Positions 24,480 through 33,761 of a DNA stretch of 64,000 nucleotides are shown here, in pieces. Both the position numbers and the translations under genes were made by a program. Within the stretch, counting starts at the first letter, position 1; each line of letters opens with the position of its first letter. The notes under the pieces were generated by a model. It had not been told where the DNA came from and did no database searches. It saw only the letters and a program-made list of their open reading frames with translations. Source of the stretch: Sphaerotilus uruguayifluvii (GTDB lineage Bacteria > Pseudomonadota > Gammaproteobacteria > Burkholderiales > Burkholderiaceae_C); the NCBI RefSeq assembly GCF_013294065.1, contig NZ_JABSNM010000024.1, positions 1 to 64,000 of the forward strand, in the 5' to 3' direction.

Positions 24480-24548
24480 AATTATTTATATTGAAGGATT
24501 AATCATAATAAATTAATCCAAATAATTCATTTTTATTAATTCAATCCT
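24480..24548. promoter_or_regulatory. AT-rich control region with an 8-bp dyad
   Basis: About 70 bp of strongly AT-rich DNA in an otherwise GC-rich window. A perfect dyad GGATTAAT / ATTAATCC (24496-24503 and 24512-24519) has an 8-nt spacer, and a related CAATCC lies further on. It sits between the divergent PPOX-like and DUF4148 genes. It probably holds promoters and a regulator site, or is an AT-rich block bound by H-NS-like proteins. The rest of 24362-24726 shows no gene. Confidence 0.45.
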
Positions 24549-24726
24549 GTTGCAGCAATACATGGAAACAGGACTGCGCGATCTCCGACAGCGCGAGACG
24601 CCCTGAGCCGATACCGGGCCGGCGACGCGCCGAGCACATTGGACGCATGGACGGAGCCGGTCACACATCCCGGCATCACCCGCCCAGCAGACTGCCTTCA
24701 ACCGATGTGACTCAGGAATCCGGAAC

Positions 24727-25083
24727 ATGAAGATCTCCAAGACCCTCCATGCCCTGCTGGCCATGATCGCTGCGGCCACGGTGTCGACCGCAGCCTTCGC
24801 CGGAGAAAGCCCGAAGGGCTTCGCTCATGAGAGCGTCGGCCCGGCCAAGACCCGCGCCGAGGTGATGTCCGAGCTGGAACAGGCCCGCAAGGACGGCACG
24901 CTGCACGCGCTGTGGAAGGACGGCACCGTCGGCACCGCGCGCAGCACGCCCGGCGTGACACGCGAGGAGGTCCGTGCCGAGCTCGCCGAAGCCCGCACCA
25001 CCGGCGAATACGCGATGCTGCGCGCCGACGAGCCCGCACGCGTCCAGGTGACGCCGGAAGCCTCCGCCCCGGCAGTGAACTGA
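24727..25083 (+). CDS. DUF4148 periplasmic protein
   Basis: A 118-residue secreted protein with a clear signal peptide (TLHALLAMIAAATVSTAAFA, cleavage before GESPK). The mature part carries two DUF4148-like repeats, KTRAEVMSELEQARKDGTLHAL and VTREEVRAELAEARTTGEY. Short DUF4148 proteins are numerous in Burkholderiales, often stress- or growth-phase-regulated; function unknown. Single gene following the AT-rich control region. Confidence 0.85.
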   Translation: MKISKTLHALLAMIAAATVSTAAFAGESPKGFAHESVGPAKTRAEVMSELEQARKDGTLHALWKDGTVGTARSTPGVTREEVRAELAEARTTGEYAMLRADEPARVQVTPEASAPAVN

Positions 25084-25099
25084 TCCGGCGCCGCCGGGC

Positions 25100-25981
25100 T
25101 CAGCCGCCGGGCGGGGCCAGACGGCGGCGACGGAACAGTTCGAGCACCGCACCGTCGTCATGCTCGCCCAGACCGGACGAGCAGGCGGTGCGGAAGACCG
25201 ACAGCGCCGCCTCGCCGAAAGGAGAGCGCTCGCCGGCGCCCTGCAGCATCTGCAGCGCCAGCGTCAGGTCCTTCGTCAGGATCTGCATGTGCGCACGCGG
25301 CGCGTGGTCGCCCTCGAGCGCACGCGGCATGCGGTCGTCGGTGATCCAGGCCTGGCCGGAGCTGGCGGAAATCACCTGCTGCAGCAGATGGATGTCCAGG
25401 CCCATGCGCTCGCCGGTGGCCAGCGCCGCGGCGCCTGCGACCAGGTGCACGCCGGCGAGCAGGTTGTTGATCAGCTTGACCCGCGCGGCGTCGCCCGGCC
25501 TGTCGCTGACCAGGAAGGTGCGGCCGGCCAGATCGGCCAGCACCGCCGAATGGCGGGTGCGCGCGGCCTCGACGGCGGCGAGCATCAGGCTGATCGTGCC
25601 GTTGCGCGCCTTGGCCGGACCGCCGGAGACCGGCGCGTCGAGCAGCTCGGCGCCGCGCGCGCGCACCAGCCGCGCAAAGCGCTCGACCTCGGCCGGCGCG
25701 AGGGTGCTGCAGATCATCACGTCGACCGGCGGCGCCGACAGCACGCCGCCCGGGCCGCACAGCACCTCGTCGACCTGCGCCGCGTCGACCACCGCGATGA
25801 TCAGCAGCTCGCAGGACTCGGCCACCGCCGCCGGCGTCGGCAGCACCCGCGCGCCCGACTTCGCGGCGATGCGCTCGGGCACCTTGCGCAGGTCGCGCAC
25901 GTTGACGCCGTGGCCGCGGTCGATCAGGCGCTGCGCCAGCCCCAGACCGATGTTGCCGATGCCGATGACGCCGATGTCCAC
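25100..25981 (-). CDS. NAD(P)-dependent beta-hydroxyacid dehydrogenase
   Basis: A 293-residue member of the 3-hydroxyisobutyrate/tartronate-semialdehyde dehydrogenase family. Rossmann motif GVIGIGNIGLGLAQRL (4-19), substrate-site DAPVSGGPAKARNGT, and catalytic lysine in VKLINNLL. The glutamine/asparagine spacing is normal. The substrate is not predictable; an Arg at DLRK after the second strand suggests NADP preference. It lies 5 nt after lysS on the same strand and is probably co-transcribed. Confidence 0.85.
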   Translation of the reverse strand: MDIGVIGIGNIGLGLAQRLIDRGHGVNVRDLRKVPERIAAKSGARVLPTPAAVAESCELLIIAVVDAAQVDEVLCGPGGVLSAPPVDVMICSTLAPAEVERFARLVRARGAELLDAPVSGGPAKARNGTISLMLAAVEAARTRHSAVLADLAGRTFLVSDRPGDAARVKLINNLLAGVHLVAGAAALATGERMGLDIHLLQQVISASSGQAWITDDRMPRALEGDHAPRAHMQILTKDLTLALQMLQGAGERSPFGEAALSVFRTACSSGLGEHDDGAVLELFRRRRLAPPGG

Positions 25982-25986
25982 GCGAC

Positions 25987-27492
25987 TCAGCCCTCGCGGC
26001 GCAGCGCCGGGAACAGGATCACGTCGCGGATGCTGGGCGAGTCGGTCAGCAGCATGATCAGGCGGTCGATGCCGATGCCGCAGCCGCCGGCCGGCGGCAT
26101 GCCGTATTCCAGCGCGCGGATGAAGTCGGCGTCGTAATACATCGCCTCGTCGTCGCCGGCCTCCTTGTTGGCGACCTGCGACTGGAAGCGCGCGGCCTGG
26201 TCCTCGGCGTCGTTCAGCTCGGAGAAGCCGTTGCCGTACTCGCGGCCGGTGATGAACAGCTCGAAGCGCTCGGTGATCGCCGGATTGGTGTCCGACGCCC
26301 GCGCCAGCGGCGAGACCTCGACCGGATAGTCGATGATGAAGGTCGGCTGCCAGAGCTTCTCCTCGACCGCCGCCTCGAACAGGCCGAACTGCAGCTGCGA
26401 CAGGCCCCAGTGCTTCGGCGGCTCCTCGCCGAGCGACTTCAGCTTGGCGTGGATCGCGTCGGCATCGTCGGCCTCGGCTTGCGAGAGGCCGGCGTGCACC
26501 ACCAGCGAGTCGCGCACCGACAGGCGCGCGAAGGGCTCGTCCAGATGGACTTCCTTTCCGGCGTAGGTCACGCGGGCCGCGCCGGTGGCGGCGATCGCCG
26601 CCTGGCGCAGCAGGTTCTCGGTGAAGTCCATCAGGTCATGATGGTTCCAGTACGCCGCATAGAACTCCATCATCGTGAATTCCGGGTTGTGCCGGACCGA
26701 GATGCCTTCGTTGCGGAAGTTGCGGTTGATCTCGAACACGCGTTCGAAGCCGCCCACCAGCAGGCGCTTCAGATACAGCTCCGGCGCGATGCGCAGGAAC
26801 ATCTCCTGGTCGAGCGCGTTGTGGTGCGTGATGAAGGGCTTGGCGTTGGCGCCGCCCGGGATCGGATGCAGCATCGGCGTCTCGACCTCGAGGAAGCCGT
26901 TGTCGATCATGAACTCGCGGATGCTCGACACCGCCTTGGAGCGGGCGCGGAAGCGCGCGCGTGCGGCGTCGTCGGTGATCAGGTCGACGTAGCGCTGGCG
27001 GTACTTCTGCTCCTGGTCGGTCATGCCGTGGAACTTGTCGGGCAGCGGGCGCAGCGCCTTGGTCAGCAGACGGATCGAGGTGACCTTGATCGACAGCTCG
27101 CCGGTCTTGGTGCGGAAGAGCGTGCCTTCGGCGCCGAGGATGTCGCCCAGGTCCCAGCGCTTGAAGTCGGCCAGCTTCTCGGGGCCGACATTGTCCTGGG
27201 TGACGTAGAGCTGGATGCGACCGGTGCCGTCCTGCAGCGTGGCGAAGCAGGCCTTGCCCATGACGCGCTTGAGCATCATGCGGCCACCGATGCAGGCCGC
27301 GATCGGCGCGGCCTCGAGCGCCTCGTTGTCCTTGCCTTCGGCCGCGGCCAGCAGGTCGGCGGCGTGGTCGCGCGGCTTGAAGTCGTTCGGGAAGGCGACG
27401 CCCTGGGCGCGGATCTGGCTGAGTTTCTCGCGGCGTTCGGCGATCAGCTGGTTGTCGTCGGCGGGAACGGGAGTGGGGGCGGCGTGGCTCAT
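25987..27492 (-). CDS. lysS: Lysyl-tRNA synthetase, class II
   Basis: A 501-residue class II synthetase charging tRNA-Lys. The N-terminal OB-fold anticodon domain ([29 protein letters not shown]) precedes the catalytic core: motif 2 [20 protein letters not shown] and motif 3 [18 protein letters not shown] near the C terminus, ending FPALRREG. Length and signature match bacterial LysS exactly. Start [21 protein letters not shown]. It is divergent from the polysaccharide operon (158 bp between), and the downstream dehydrogenase gene follows after 5 nt. Confidence 0.97.
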   Translation of the reverse strand: MSHAAPTPVPADDNQLIAERREKLSQIRAQGVAFPNDFKPRDHAADLLAAAEGKDNEALEAAPIAACIGGRMMLKRVMGKACFATLQDGTGRIQLYVTQDNVGPEKLADFKRWDLGDILGAEGTLFRTKTGELSIKVTSIRLLTKALRPLPDKFHGMTDQEQKYRQRYVDLITDDAARARFRARSKAVSSIREFMIDNGFLEVETPMLHPIPGGANAKPFITHHNALDQEMFLRIAPELYLKRLLVGGFERVFEINRNFRNEGISVRHNPEFTMMEFYAAYWNHHDLMDFTENLLRQAAIAATGAARVTYAGKEVHLDEPFARLSVRDSLVVHAGLSQAEADDADAIHAKLKSLGEEPPKHWGLSQLQFGLFEAAVEEKLWQPTFIIDYPVEVSPLARASDTNPAITERFELFITGREYGNGFSELNDAEDQAARFQSQVANKEAGDDEAMYYDADFIRALEYGMPPAGGCGIGIDRLIMLLTDSPSIRDVILFPALRREG

Positions 27493-27566
27493 CGTCGGCT
27501 CGGCTCGGCCCGGCCGCGGCGGGCGCGGCAGGCGGGTGTCGTGTGGAGGGAAGGATTTCGCGGCGA

Positions 27567-27596
27567 TTCTAGGCCTGCTCGCCCCCCGCCTAAAAT
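27567..27596 (+). promoter_or_regulatory. Candidate promoter of the polysaccharide operon
   Basis: TAAAAT at 27591-27596 with TTCTAG 18 bp upstream (27567-27572) is the best promoter-like pair in the 158-bp gap between lysS and the wlbA homologue. The -10 is good (5/6) and the -35 poor (3/6). It would drive wlbA and the genes after it. Confidence 0.4.
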
Positions 27597-27650
27597 CGAT
27601 CGACCGTCCCGCCGCCCCATCGCGGCCCCTCTGCCGCCCGTTTTGCCACC

Positions 27651-28709
27651 ATGACCGTCGCCTTCCCCATCACCGACCGCAAGATCCGCTTCGCCCTGGT
27701 GGGCTGCGGCCGCATCGCGAAGAACCATTTCGGCGCGCTGGCGCAGCATGCCGACCGCGCCGAGCTGGTGGCCGTCTGCGACAAGGTGCCCGAGCGCGCC
27801 GCGGCCGCCGCCGCGCAGACCGGCGCACGCGCCTTCACCTCGCTGGAAGCGATGCTGGCTGAAGTCGATGCCGACATCGTCGTGCTCACCACGCCCAGCG
27901 GCCTGCACCCTCAGCAGGCGATCCGCGCCGCGCGCGCCGGCCGCCATGTGCTCTCCGAGAAGCCGATGGCCACCAAGTGGGACGAGGGCATGGCGATGGT
28001 GCGCGAGTGCCGCGATGCCGGCGTCAAGCTCTTCGTCGTCAAGCAGAACCGCCTGAACGCGACGATGCAGCTGCTGAAGAAGGCGATCGACGAGAAGCGC
28101 TTCGGCCGCATCCACATGGTGACGGTCAACGTCTTCTGGACCCGGCCGCAGAGCTACTACGACGAGGCGCCGTGGCGCGGCCGCTGGGACATGGACGGCG
28201 GCGCCTTCATGAACCAGGCCAGCCACTACGTCGACATGGTCGACTGGCTGGTCGGCCCGGTCGACAACGTGCATGCCTACACCGCGACGCAGGGCCGCGA
28301 CATCGAGGCCGAGGACTCGGGCGTGATGAGCCTGCGCCTGCGCGCCGGGGGGCTCGCCAGCATCAACGTGACGATGCTGACCTACCCGAAGAACCTCGAA
28401 GGCTCGATCACCGTGCTGGGCGAGCGCGGCACGGTGCGCATCGGCGGCGTGGCGGTGAACGACATCCAGCACTGGGAATTCGACGCGCCCCGCCCCGAAG
28501 ACGAGCAGATCAAGGCCGCCAGCTACGCCACCACCTCGGTCTACGGCTTCGGCCATCCGCTCTACTACGCCAACGTCATCGACACGCTGCGCGGCGAGGC
28601 CCATGCCGAGGTCGACGGCTACAGCGGCCTGCGCTCGCTGGAAGTGCTGATCGCCGGCTACCGCTCGGCGCGCGACGGCGTGCGTGTCGGCCTGCCGCTG
28701 GTGTTCTGA
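27651..28709 (+). CDS. wlbA: WlbA/WbpB-type UDP-GlcNAcA 3-dehydrogenase
   Basis: A 352-residue Gfo/Idh/MocA oxidoreductase. Rossmann motif [17 protein letters not shown] (14-30), catalytic EKP in [12 protein letters not shown], and the C-terminal domain with [24 protein letters not shown]. Similar to WlbA/WbpB, which oxidises C3 of UDP-N-acetylglucosaminuronic acid on the route to UDP-2,3-diacetamido sugars. First gene of the polysaccharide operon, directly before the WlbB-type acetyltransferase, which supports the assignment. Substrate inferred from the family and neighbours. Confidence 0.85.
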   Translation: MTVAFPITDRKIRFALVGCGRIAKNHFGALAQHADRAELVAVCDKVPERAAAAAAQTGARAFTSLEAMLAEVDADIVVLTTPSGLHPQQAIRAARAGRHVLSEKPMATKWDEGMAMVRECRDAGVKLFVVKQNRLNATMQLLKKAIDEKRFGRIHMVTVNVFWTRPQSYYDEAPWRGRWDMDGGAFMNQASHYVDMVDWLVGPVDNVHAYTATQGRDIEAEDSGVMSLRLRAGGLASINVTMLTYPKNLEGSITVLGERGTVRIGGVAVNDIQHWEFDAPRPEDEQIKAASYATTSVYGFGHPLYYANVIDTLRGEAHAEVDGYSGLRSLEVLIAGYRSARDGVRVGLPLVF

Positions 28710-28738
28710 GCCGAGCCCCCTCAACCCGGAGAACCGAC

Positions 28739-29323
28739 ATGGACACGCCCGCCTGGCACCACGACAGCGCGATCATCGACGACGGCGCCCAGCTCGGGCC
28801 CGGCACCAAGGTCTGGCATTTCAGCCATGTCTGCGCCGGCGCGCGCATCGGCGCGGGCTGCTCGCTCGGCCAGAACGTCTTCGTCGGCAACGACGTGGTG
28901 ATCGGCTCGGGCGTGAAGATCCAGAACAACGTCTCGGTCTATGACGCGGTGACGCTGGAGGACGACGTCTTCTGCGGCCCCAGCGTCGTCTTCACCAATG
29001 TCTACAACCCGCGCGCGGCGGTGTCGCGCAAGCACGAATACCTGCGCACCGTCGTGAAGCGCGGCGCCACGCTGGGCGCCAACTGCACCCTCGTCTGCGG
29101 CACCACGGTGGGCGAGCACGCCTTCGTCGGCGCCGGCAGCGTGGTCAACCGCGACGTGCCGGCCTTCGCGCTGATGGTGGGCGTGCCGGCCAGGCGCATC
29201 GGCTGGATGAGCCGCCACGGCGAGCGCCTGGGCCTGCCGGTGCGCGGCGAGGGCGAGGCGACGTGTCCGGCGACGGGGGAGCGGTATCGGCTCGTCGGCG
29301 ACGTGGTGATCATGGTGGAGTGA
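28739..29323 (+). CDS. wlbB: WlbB/WbpD-type hexapeptide N-acetyltransferase
   Basis: A 194-residue left-handed beta-helix acyltransferase from the ATG at 28739. Hexapeptide repeats run from [59 protein letters not shown] to [15 protein letters not shown]; the extension [17 protein letters not shown] and [12 protein letters not shown] are typical of WlbB/WbpD, which acetylates the 3-amino group of the UDP-uronic acid. It follows wlbA by 29 bp. The ATPase gene of the inserted module begins 3 nt after its stop. Confidence 0.87.
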   Translation: MDTPAWHHDSAIIDDGAQLGPGTKVWHFSHVCAGARIGAGCSLGQNVFVGNDVVIGSGVKIQNNVSVYDAVTLEDDVFCGPSVVFTNVYNPRAAVSRKHEYLRTVVKRGATLGANCTLVCGTTVGEHAFVGAGSVVNRDVPAFALMVGVPARRIGWMSRHGERLGLPVRGEGEATCPATGERYRLVGDVVIMVE

Positions 29324-29326
29324 CGG

Positions 29327-30601
29327 ATGACGAACGACTCCCTAAACCCACAAGCAGCGCCTGCCATCACGAGCAAGCGGGCTCGCGTCACCAGACCGGC
29401 GGCCGCTCCTCGCCTGCAAATCGAGCATCTTGGGCCGATCCTGTCGGCCGATGTGACCTTCGGCGACCTGACCGTGATCGTCGGCCCGCAGGCTACTGGC
29501 AAAAGCATCTTTCTACAAACACTCAAGCTGCTGATCGACCGCGATCACATCCACGATACCTTCCGCCATCACAACGTCAATGTGGCAGGACGGGCCGAAG
29601 CCTTCTTGGAAGGCTATTTTGGCGGCGGCATGGCCGGGGCCTGGAACACGGAAACCTCCGCGCTGACTTGGAACGGCAAGAAGATCAACCTGCCGGACTA
29701 TGCCTCGCCCGGAAAGGCACCCAAGAGTCGCATCAAGCACGAACGGCTTTTCTATATTCCTGCGCAGCGCGTCATGAGTCTGCCAGGCGGCGTGTCTCAG
29801 AATTTCGGGCAGTTCAATTACGGCGATCCCTACACCCTTCGCGTTTTTAGCGATGCCGTGCATGACCTGATCCAGAACGAATTCGGTGCCCAGGGAGAAC
29901 TGTTCCCCTCCCCGCGGAAGCTCAACAAGAGTCTGCGCACCCCGATCCACCAGCATCTTTTTGGTGGTGGCAAGCTACTGATCGACGAGTCGAACTTCAC
30001 GAAGCGTCTGGCGCTGCAGCTGGATGGCCAGTCCAAAGCGCTAGGCTTCTTGTCTTGGTCTGCCGGTCAGCGCGAATTCACGCCGCTGCTGATGGGCCTA
30101 TACTGGCTGTGCCAAGTCCCCAACCCTCAGCGCATGTCAGGCGCAAGCCAGGACGAGGTGATCGAATGGGTGGTGCTCGAAGAGCCGGAAATGGGCCTGC
30201 ACCCCCAAGGCATCTCCGCCGTGCTGCTGCTGGTTCTGGAATTGATGCGGCGAGGCTATCGGGTCGTCATTTCGACCCATTCGCCGGTCGTGCTGGAAAT
30301 GATCTGGGCTATACAGGAGTTCAAGCAGCTTGGAGCCACGGAAAAAGACATCCGCGACCTGTTCAGCCTGAAGGCAGAGGACTCCGCCAAGAAACTGGCT
30401 CAAGCCGCCCTGTCGAAGGATTACCGTGTCTACTTCTTCGACCGCCAGAGTCCAGTCCGGGACATCTCGGCGCTGGACCCGGGAGCGCTGGAGCAGGCCG
30501 AATCCGAATGGGGCGGCATCACCGGCTTCTCATCGCGCGTGAACGCCACCATCGCCACCGCCGTGAACCGCGCAGCAGTCCGCACCGGAACCTCGATCTG
30601 A
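29327..30601 (+). CDS. OLD/AAA_15-like ATPase of a two-gene module (candidate defence)
   Basis: A 424-residue SMC/ABC-type ATPase. Walker A GPQATGKS (53-60) after LQIEHLGPILSADVTFGDLTVIV; ABC-like signature WSAGQREFTPLL (about 244-255); Walker B VVLEEPEMGLHPQG (282-295); switch STHSPVVLEM (316-325). This layout is typical of AAA_15/AAA_21 ATPases in OLD, PARIS, Septu and related anti-phage systems, but no TOPRIM is fused. Its stop overlaps the next gene's ATG by one base (TGATG). Base composition is visibly less GC-rich than the flanking sugar genes. It interrupts wlbB and wlbC. Probably senses a phage- or DNA-derived trigger; inferred. Confidence 0.75.
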   Translation: MTNDSLNPQAAPAITSKRARVTRPAAAPRLQIEHLGPILSADVTFGDLTVIVGPQATGKSIFLQTLKLLIDRDHIHDTFRHHNVNVAGRAEAFLEGYFGGGMAGAWNTETSALTWNGKKINLPDYASPGKAPKSRIKHERLFYIPAQRVMSLPGGVSQNFGQFNYGDPYTLRVFSDAVHDLIQNEFGAQGELFPSPRKLNKSLRTPIHQHLFGGGKLLIDESNFTKRLALQLDGQSKALGFLSWSAGQREFTPLLMGLYWLCQVPNPQRMSGASQDEVIEWVVLEEPEMGLHPQGISAVLLLVLELMRRGYRVVISTHSPVVLEMIWAIQEFKQLGATEKDIRDLFSLKAEDSAKKLAQAALSKDYRVYFFDRQSPVRDISALDPGALEQAESEWGGITGFSSRVNATIATAVNRAAVRTGTSI

Positions 30602-31110
30602 TGGCCACCCGTCGCCAAGCCAGCGCTCGATCCGGGCAAGCCCCGTCCGACTTCGAGCACGCCTGCCACCATGCGGAACTGGAGCCGCAACCCGGGCTGA
30701 GCGCCGTCAAGGGTGAATACCGTCCGGGCGTGGCGCTGAAGCCAGGCCACCGCCACACGGCAAGCGTCGATCTGGATGCCTGCCTTCTGGCCAGCGAGCC
30801 CACGGCAGCCCGGTGGGACTACGGCATCGGCGTGCGCGGTGAGTCGGGCCAGGAAAGTCTGTTCTGGCTGGAAGCCCACCCGGCATCCAGCACAGGAGAA
30901 GTGCAGAAGATGCTCGACAAGTTGGCCTGGCTGAAAGACAAGCTGAACCAGCCCGCCTTCGAGCATTTGCGCAGTCTCGAACACAAGGTCTCAGCCTACC
31001 GCTGGCTGGCCATGACCGGGGCCATCCGTATCCTGCCCCACAGCGCGGAAGCCAAGCGACTCGCCAAGGCGGGACTGTCTTCTCCTCAGCGGCGAGTCGA
31101 GCTGCCCTGA
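30601..31110 (+). CDS. Partner of the AAA ATPase, possible PD-(D/E)xK-type nuclease
   Basis: A 169-residue soluble protein with no family I recognise with certainty. After a basic N terminus there is a beta-rich core: HTASVDLDACLL, RWDYGIGV (Asp73), then ESLFWLEAHPAS (Glu91, His93), followed by the helix STGEVQKMLDKLAWLKDKL. A D...ExH arrangement with a following lysine-rich helix resembles PD-(D/E)xK nucleases, with His replacing Lys. Coupled to the ATPase by TGATG, it would be the effector of the pair. The last 30 residues are basic and may bind nucleic acid. The fold needs a structure prediction. Confidence 0.6.
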   Translation: MATRRQASARSGQAPSDFEHACHHAELEPQPGLSAVKGEYRPGVALKPGHRHTASVDLDACLLASEPTAARWDYGIGVRGESGQESLFWLEAHPASSTGEVQKMLDKLAWLKDKLNQPAFEHLRSLEHKVSAYRWLAMTGAIRILPHSAEAKRLAKAGLSSPQRRVELP

Positions 31111-31114
31111 CGCC

Positions 31115-31387
31115 ATGCCCTTTGCCACCGCGTTCCGCCCATGGCGCCTGCTCCTGGTCCTGGCGGCCGCCCTGGCGCTGGCCTTCTGGACACAGGCCCA
31201 GCTCGCGCTGGCCGGGCAGCGCTGGCACCGCGAGCGGCTTCACCAGTTCGTCGGCAGCCCCTTTCCCTCGGCAGACGAGCTGCAGGCGATGGACTGGGGC
31301 ACGCCGCTGCTGCTGGCGCTGCTGCCCTGGGTCGTGGCGCTGCTCGGGCTCGGGGTGCGCCGCTGGTGGCGCCGGCGAGCCGCCTGA
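31115..31387 (+). CDS. Small two-helix membrane protein
   Basis: A 90-residue protein with two hydrophobic helices, LLLVLAAALALAFWTQAQLAL and PLLLALLPWVVALLGLGV, joined by a polar loop (RWHRERLHQFVGSPFPSADELQAMDWG) and ending in a basic tail RRWWRRRAA. It starts 4 nt after the effector gene, but its GC-rich composition matches the polysaccharide genes, so it may belong to the sugar operon rather than to the module. No family recognised. Confidence 0.6.
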   Translation: MPFATAFRPWRLLLVLAAALALAFWTQAQLALAGQRWHRERLHQFVGSPFPSADELQAMDWGTPLLLALLPWVVALLGLGVRRWWRRRAA

Positions 31388-31426
31388 GCGGGTCGGATCG
31401 GGGCGCTCTGCAACAATCCGGCCACC

Positions 31427-32551
31427 ATGCAATTCATCGACCTCAAGACCCCCTACGCCGCGCTGAAGACCGACATCGACGCGGCGATCCATCGCGTGCT
31501 CGATCACGGCCAGTACATCATGGGGCCGGAGGTGAAGGCGCTCGAGGCCGCGCTGGCGACGTTTGCCGGCACGAAGCACTGCGTGACCGTCTCCAGCGGC
31601 ACCGAGGCGCTGCTGATCGCGCTGATGGCGCTGGGCGTGAAGGCGGGCGACGAGGTCATCACCACGCCCTTCACCTTCGCCGCGACCGCCGAGGTGATCG
31701 CGCTGCTGGGCGCGCGGCCGGTCTTCGTCGACATCGAGCCCGACACCTGCAACATCGATCCTCGCCTGATCGAGGCGGCGATCACGCCGAAGACACGCGC
31801 GATCATGCCGGTGAGCCTCTACGGCCAGGTCGCCGACATGGCCGAGATCAACGCGATCGCCGCGCGCCACGGCCTGCCGGTGGTGGAGGACGCGGCGCAG
31901 AGCTTCGGCGCCACCTACCAGGGCCGGCGCAGCGGCGCCACCAGCACGATCGGCTGCACCAGCTTCTTCCCGAGCAAGCCGCTGGGCTGCTACGGCGACG
32001 GCGGCGCGCTCTTCACCGACGACGACGCGCTGGCGCAGGCCGCGCGCGAGATCCGCGTGCACGGCCAGAGCGCGCGCTACACGCACACCCGCGTCGGCGT
32101 GGGCGGGCGCATGGACACGATCCAGTGCGCGGTCGTGCTGGCCAAGCTGCCGCGCTTCGAGTGGGAACTGCAGCGCCGGCGCGAGCTGGGCGCGCGCTAC
32201 CACGCGCTGCTGGCGCCGCTGGCCGCACGCCATCCCGGCTTCGGCCTGCTGACCGTGCGGCCGGACCGCGACTGCGTCTGGGGCCAGTACACCGTGTTCG
32301 TGCCGGAGCGGGCCAAGGTGCAGGCCGCGCTGCAGGCCGCCGGCATCCCGACCGCCGTGCACTACCCGAAACCGCTGCACCACCAGACGGCCTATGCCGA
32401 CGCGGTCGCCACCGGCGGCTGCCCGAACAGCGTCGCCGCCGCCGCCCGCGTGATGAGCCTGCCGATGAGCCCGGACCTGACCGAGGCCGACCAGGACCGC
32501 GTCGTGGCGGCGCTGGCCGAGGCGCTGGCCGGACTGGCCGCGGACGCCTGA
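31427..32551 (+). CDS. wlbC: WlbC/WbpE-type PLP aminotransferase
   Basis: A 374-residue DegT/DnrJ/EryC1/StrS sugar aminotransferase. PLP lysine in FFPSKPLGCYGDGG (about residue 186), substrate-binding VSSGTEALLIALMALGVKAGDEVI and GRMDTIQCAVVLAKL. The pattern (IDLKTPY at the N terminus, FTFAATAEVI) matches WlbC/WbpE, which transfers an amino group to the 3-keto intermediate made by WlbA. In other genomes wlbA-wlbB-wlbC are contiguous; here the ATPase module and a membrane protein separate B from C. The flippase start follows one base after its stop. Confidence 0.87.
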   Translation: MQFIDLKTPYAALKTDIDAAIHRVLDHGQYIMGPEVKALEAALATFAGTKHCVTVSSGTEALLIALMALGVKAGDEVITTPFTFAATAEVIALLGARPVFVDIEPDTCNIDPRLIEAAITPKTRAIMPVSLYGQVADMAEINAIAARHGLPVVEDAAQSFGATYQGRRSGATSTIGCTSFFPSKPLGCYGDGGALFTDDDALAQAAREIRVHGQSARYTHTRVGVGGRMDTIQCAVVLAKLPRFEWELQRRRELGARYHALLAPLAARHPGFGLLTVRPDRDCVWGQYTVFVPERAKVQAALQAAGIPTAVHYPKPLHHQTAYADAVATGGCPNSVAAAARVMSLPMSPDLTEADQDRVVAALAEALAGLAADA

Positions 32552-32552
32552 G

Positions 32553-33761
32553 TTGCTGCGCGCGACGCTGACGCTGCTGGCCGGCGGCGCGCTGGCGCAG
32601 GCGCTGCCGCTGCTGCTCGGGCCGCTGCTGACGCGGCTGTACACGCCGGACGAGTTCGGCGCCTTCCACCTGTTCGCCGCGGTGGCGACGAATCTGGGCG
32701 TCGTCGCCTGCGGGCGCTACGAATTCGCGCTGCCGCTGGCGCGCGACGCGGGCGAGGCGGCGGCGCTGTGGCGCCTGGCGCTGCGGCTGGCGGCCGGGCT
32801 GGGCGTGCTGGCCGGGCTGGGCGGCATCGGCTGGGCGCTGCAGGCCGGCGCCGGCTGGGCGCTGTGGCTCGGGCCGGCGGTGGCCGTCGGCGGCCTGCTG
32901 TCGCTGGCGACGATGTGGGCGACCCGCCACGAGCGCTTCCGGGCGCTGGCCCTTGCGCGCGTGCTGCAGTACGGCGGCGCGGCGCTGGCGCAGGCGCTGG
33001 CCGGCGTGCTGCACGGCGGCGTGGCCGGGCTGGTGATCGCGCCGGTGCTGGCGCAGGCGCTGGCCGCGCTGACGCTGCTGGCGGTCTCGCCGCGTCCCGG
33101 CCGCGAGGCCACGGCGCCCGGGCTCGGCGAGGTCGCACGCCGCCACCGCGACTTCCCGCTGCTGAACACGCCGCACGCCTTTCTCGGCGCACTGCAGGAC
33201 ACCGTCTCGCTGGCGCTGATCGCGGCCGCGCTCGGTCCGGCGGCGGCCGGCTTCTGGGGTCTGTCGCTGCGCTATCTGAAGGCGCCCGCCTCGCTGGTCG
33301 GGGGTGCGGTGTCGCAGGCACTCTACCCGCGCCTGACCGCGGACGGCGCCGGCCCCAACCCGGCCGGGCGTGATGCGGTGCGCCGGATCATGGCGCTGCT
33401 GGGCGCGGCGGCGCTGGCGCTCGCGGCCGCGCTCGGCCTGGCCGGGCCGTGGCTGTTCGCGACGCTGTTCGGGCCGGGCTGGCGCGAGGCCGGCGAGCTC
33501 GCGCGCGTGCTGGCGCCCTACATCGGCGCGCATTTCGTCGCCGCCCCGCTGGCGGTGGTGACCATGGCCTGGCAGGCGCAGGGCTGGGCGCTGCGCCTGG
33601 CGCTGTGGGGCCAGGGCGCCTTCGTCGGCGCCCTGGCGCTCGGGCTGCATCTGGGCGGGCTTCAGGGCGCGGGCCTGGCGGTGTCGCTGGCGATGCTGCT
33701 CTACTTCGGCTTCTACTTCTGGCGGCTGGCCACCTGGCCGGTCGGGGAGACCCCGCGATGA
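32553..33761 (+). CDS. Wzx-type oligosaccharide flippase (MATE/MOP superfamily)
   Basis: A 402-residue membrane protein with about 10-12 hydrophobic helices. The start TTG lies 1 nt after the wlbC stop. It opens LLAGGALAQALPLLLGPLLTRLYTPDEFGAFHLF, typical of polysaccharide-biosynthesis flippases, and contains RHRDFPLLNTPHAFLGALQDTVSLALIAAALGP and a C-terminal FGFYFWRLATW. It would carry undecaprenyl-linked repeat units to the outer leaflet. Its stop overlaps the next gene (ATGA). No polymerase (Wzy) is recognisable in the window. Confidence 0.8.
   Translation: MLRATLTLLAGGALAQALPLLLGPLLTRLYTPDEFGAFHLFAAVATNLGVVACGRYEFALPLARDAGEAAALWRLALRLAAGLGVLAGLGGIGWALQAGAGWALWLGPAVAVGGLLSLATMWATRHERFRALALARVLQYGGAALAQALAGVLHGGVAGLVIAPVLAQALAALTLLAVSPRPGREATAPGLGEVARRHRDFPLLNTPHAFLGALQDTVSLALIAAALGPAAAGFWGLSLRYLKAPASLVGGAVSQALYPRLTADGAGPNPAGRDAVRRIMALLGAAALALAAALGLAGPWLFATLFGPGWREAGELARVLAPYIGAHFVAAPLAVVTMAWQAQGWALRLALWGQGAFVGALALGLHLGGLQGAGLAVSLAMLLYFGFYFWRLATWPVGETPR

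Noticed and set aside
29327..30601. Canonical OLD nuclease or PARIS AriA
   Set aside because: No C-terminal TOPRIM domain is fused, and the partner lacks DUF4435; only the ATPase core is shared.
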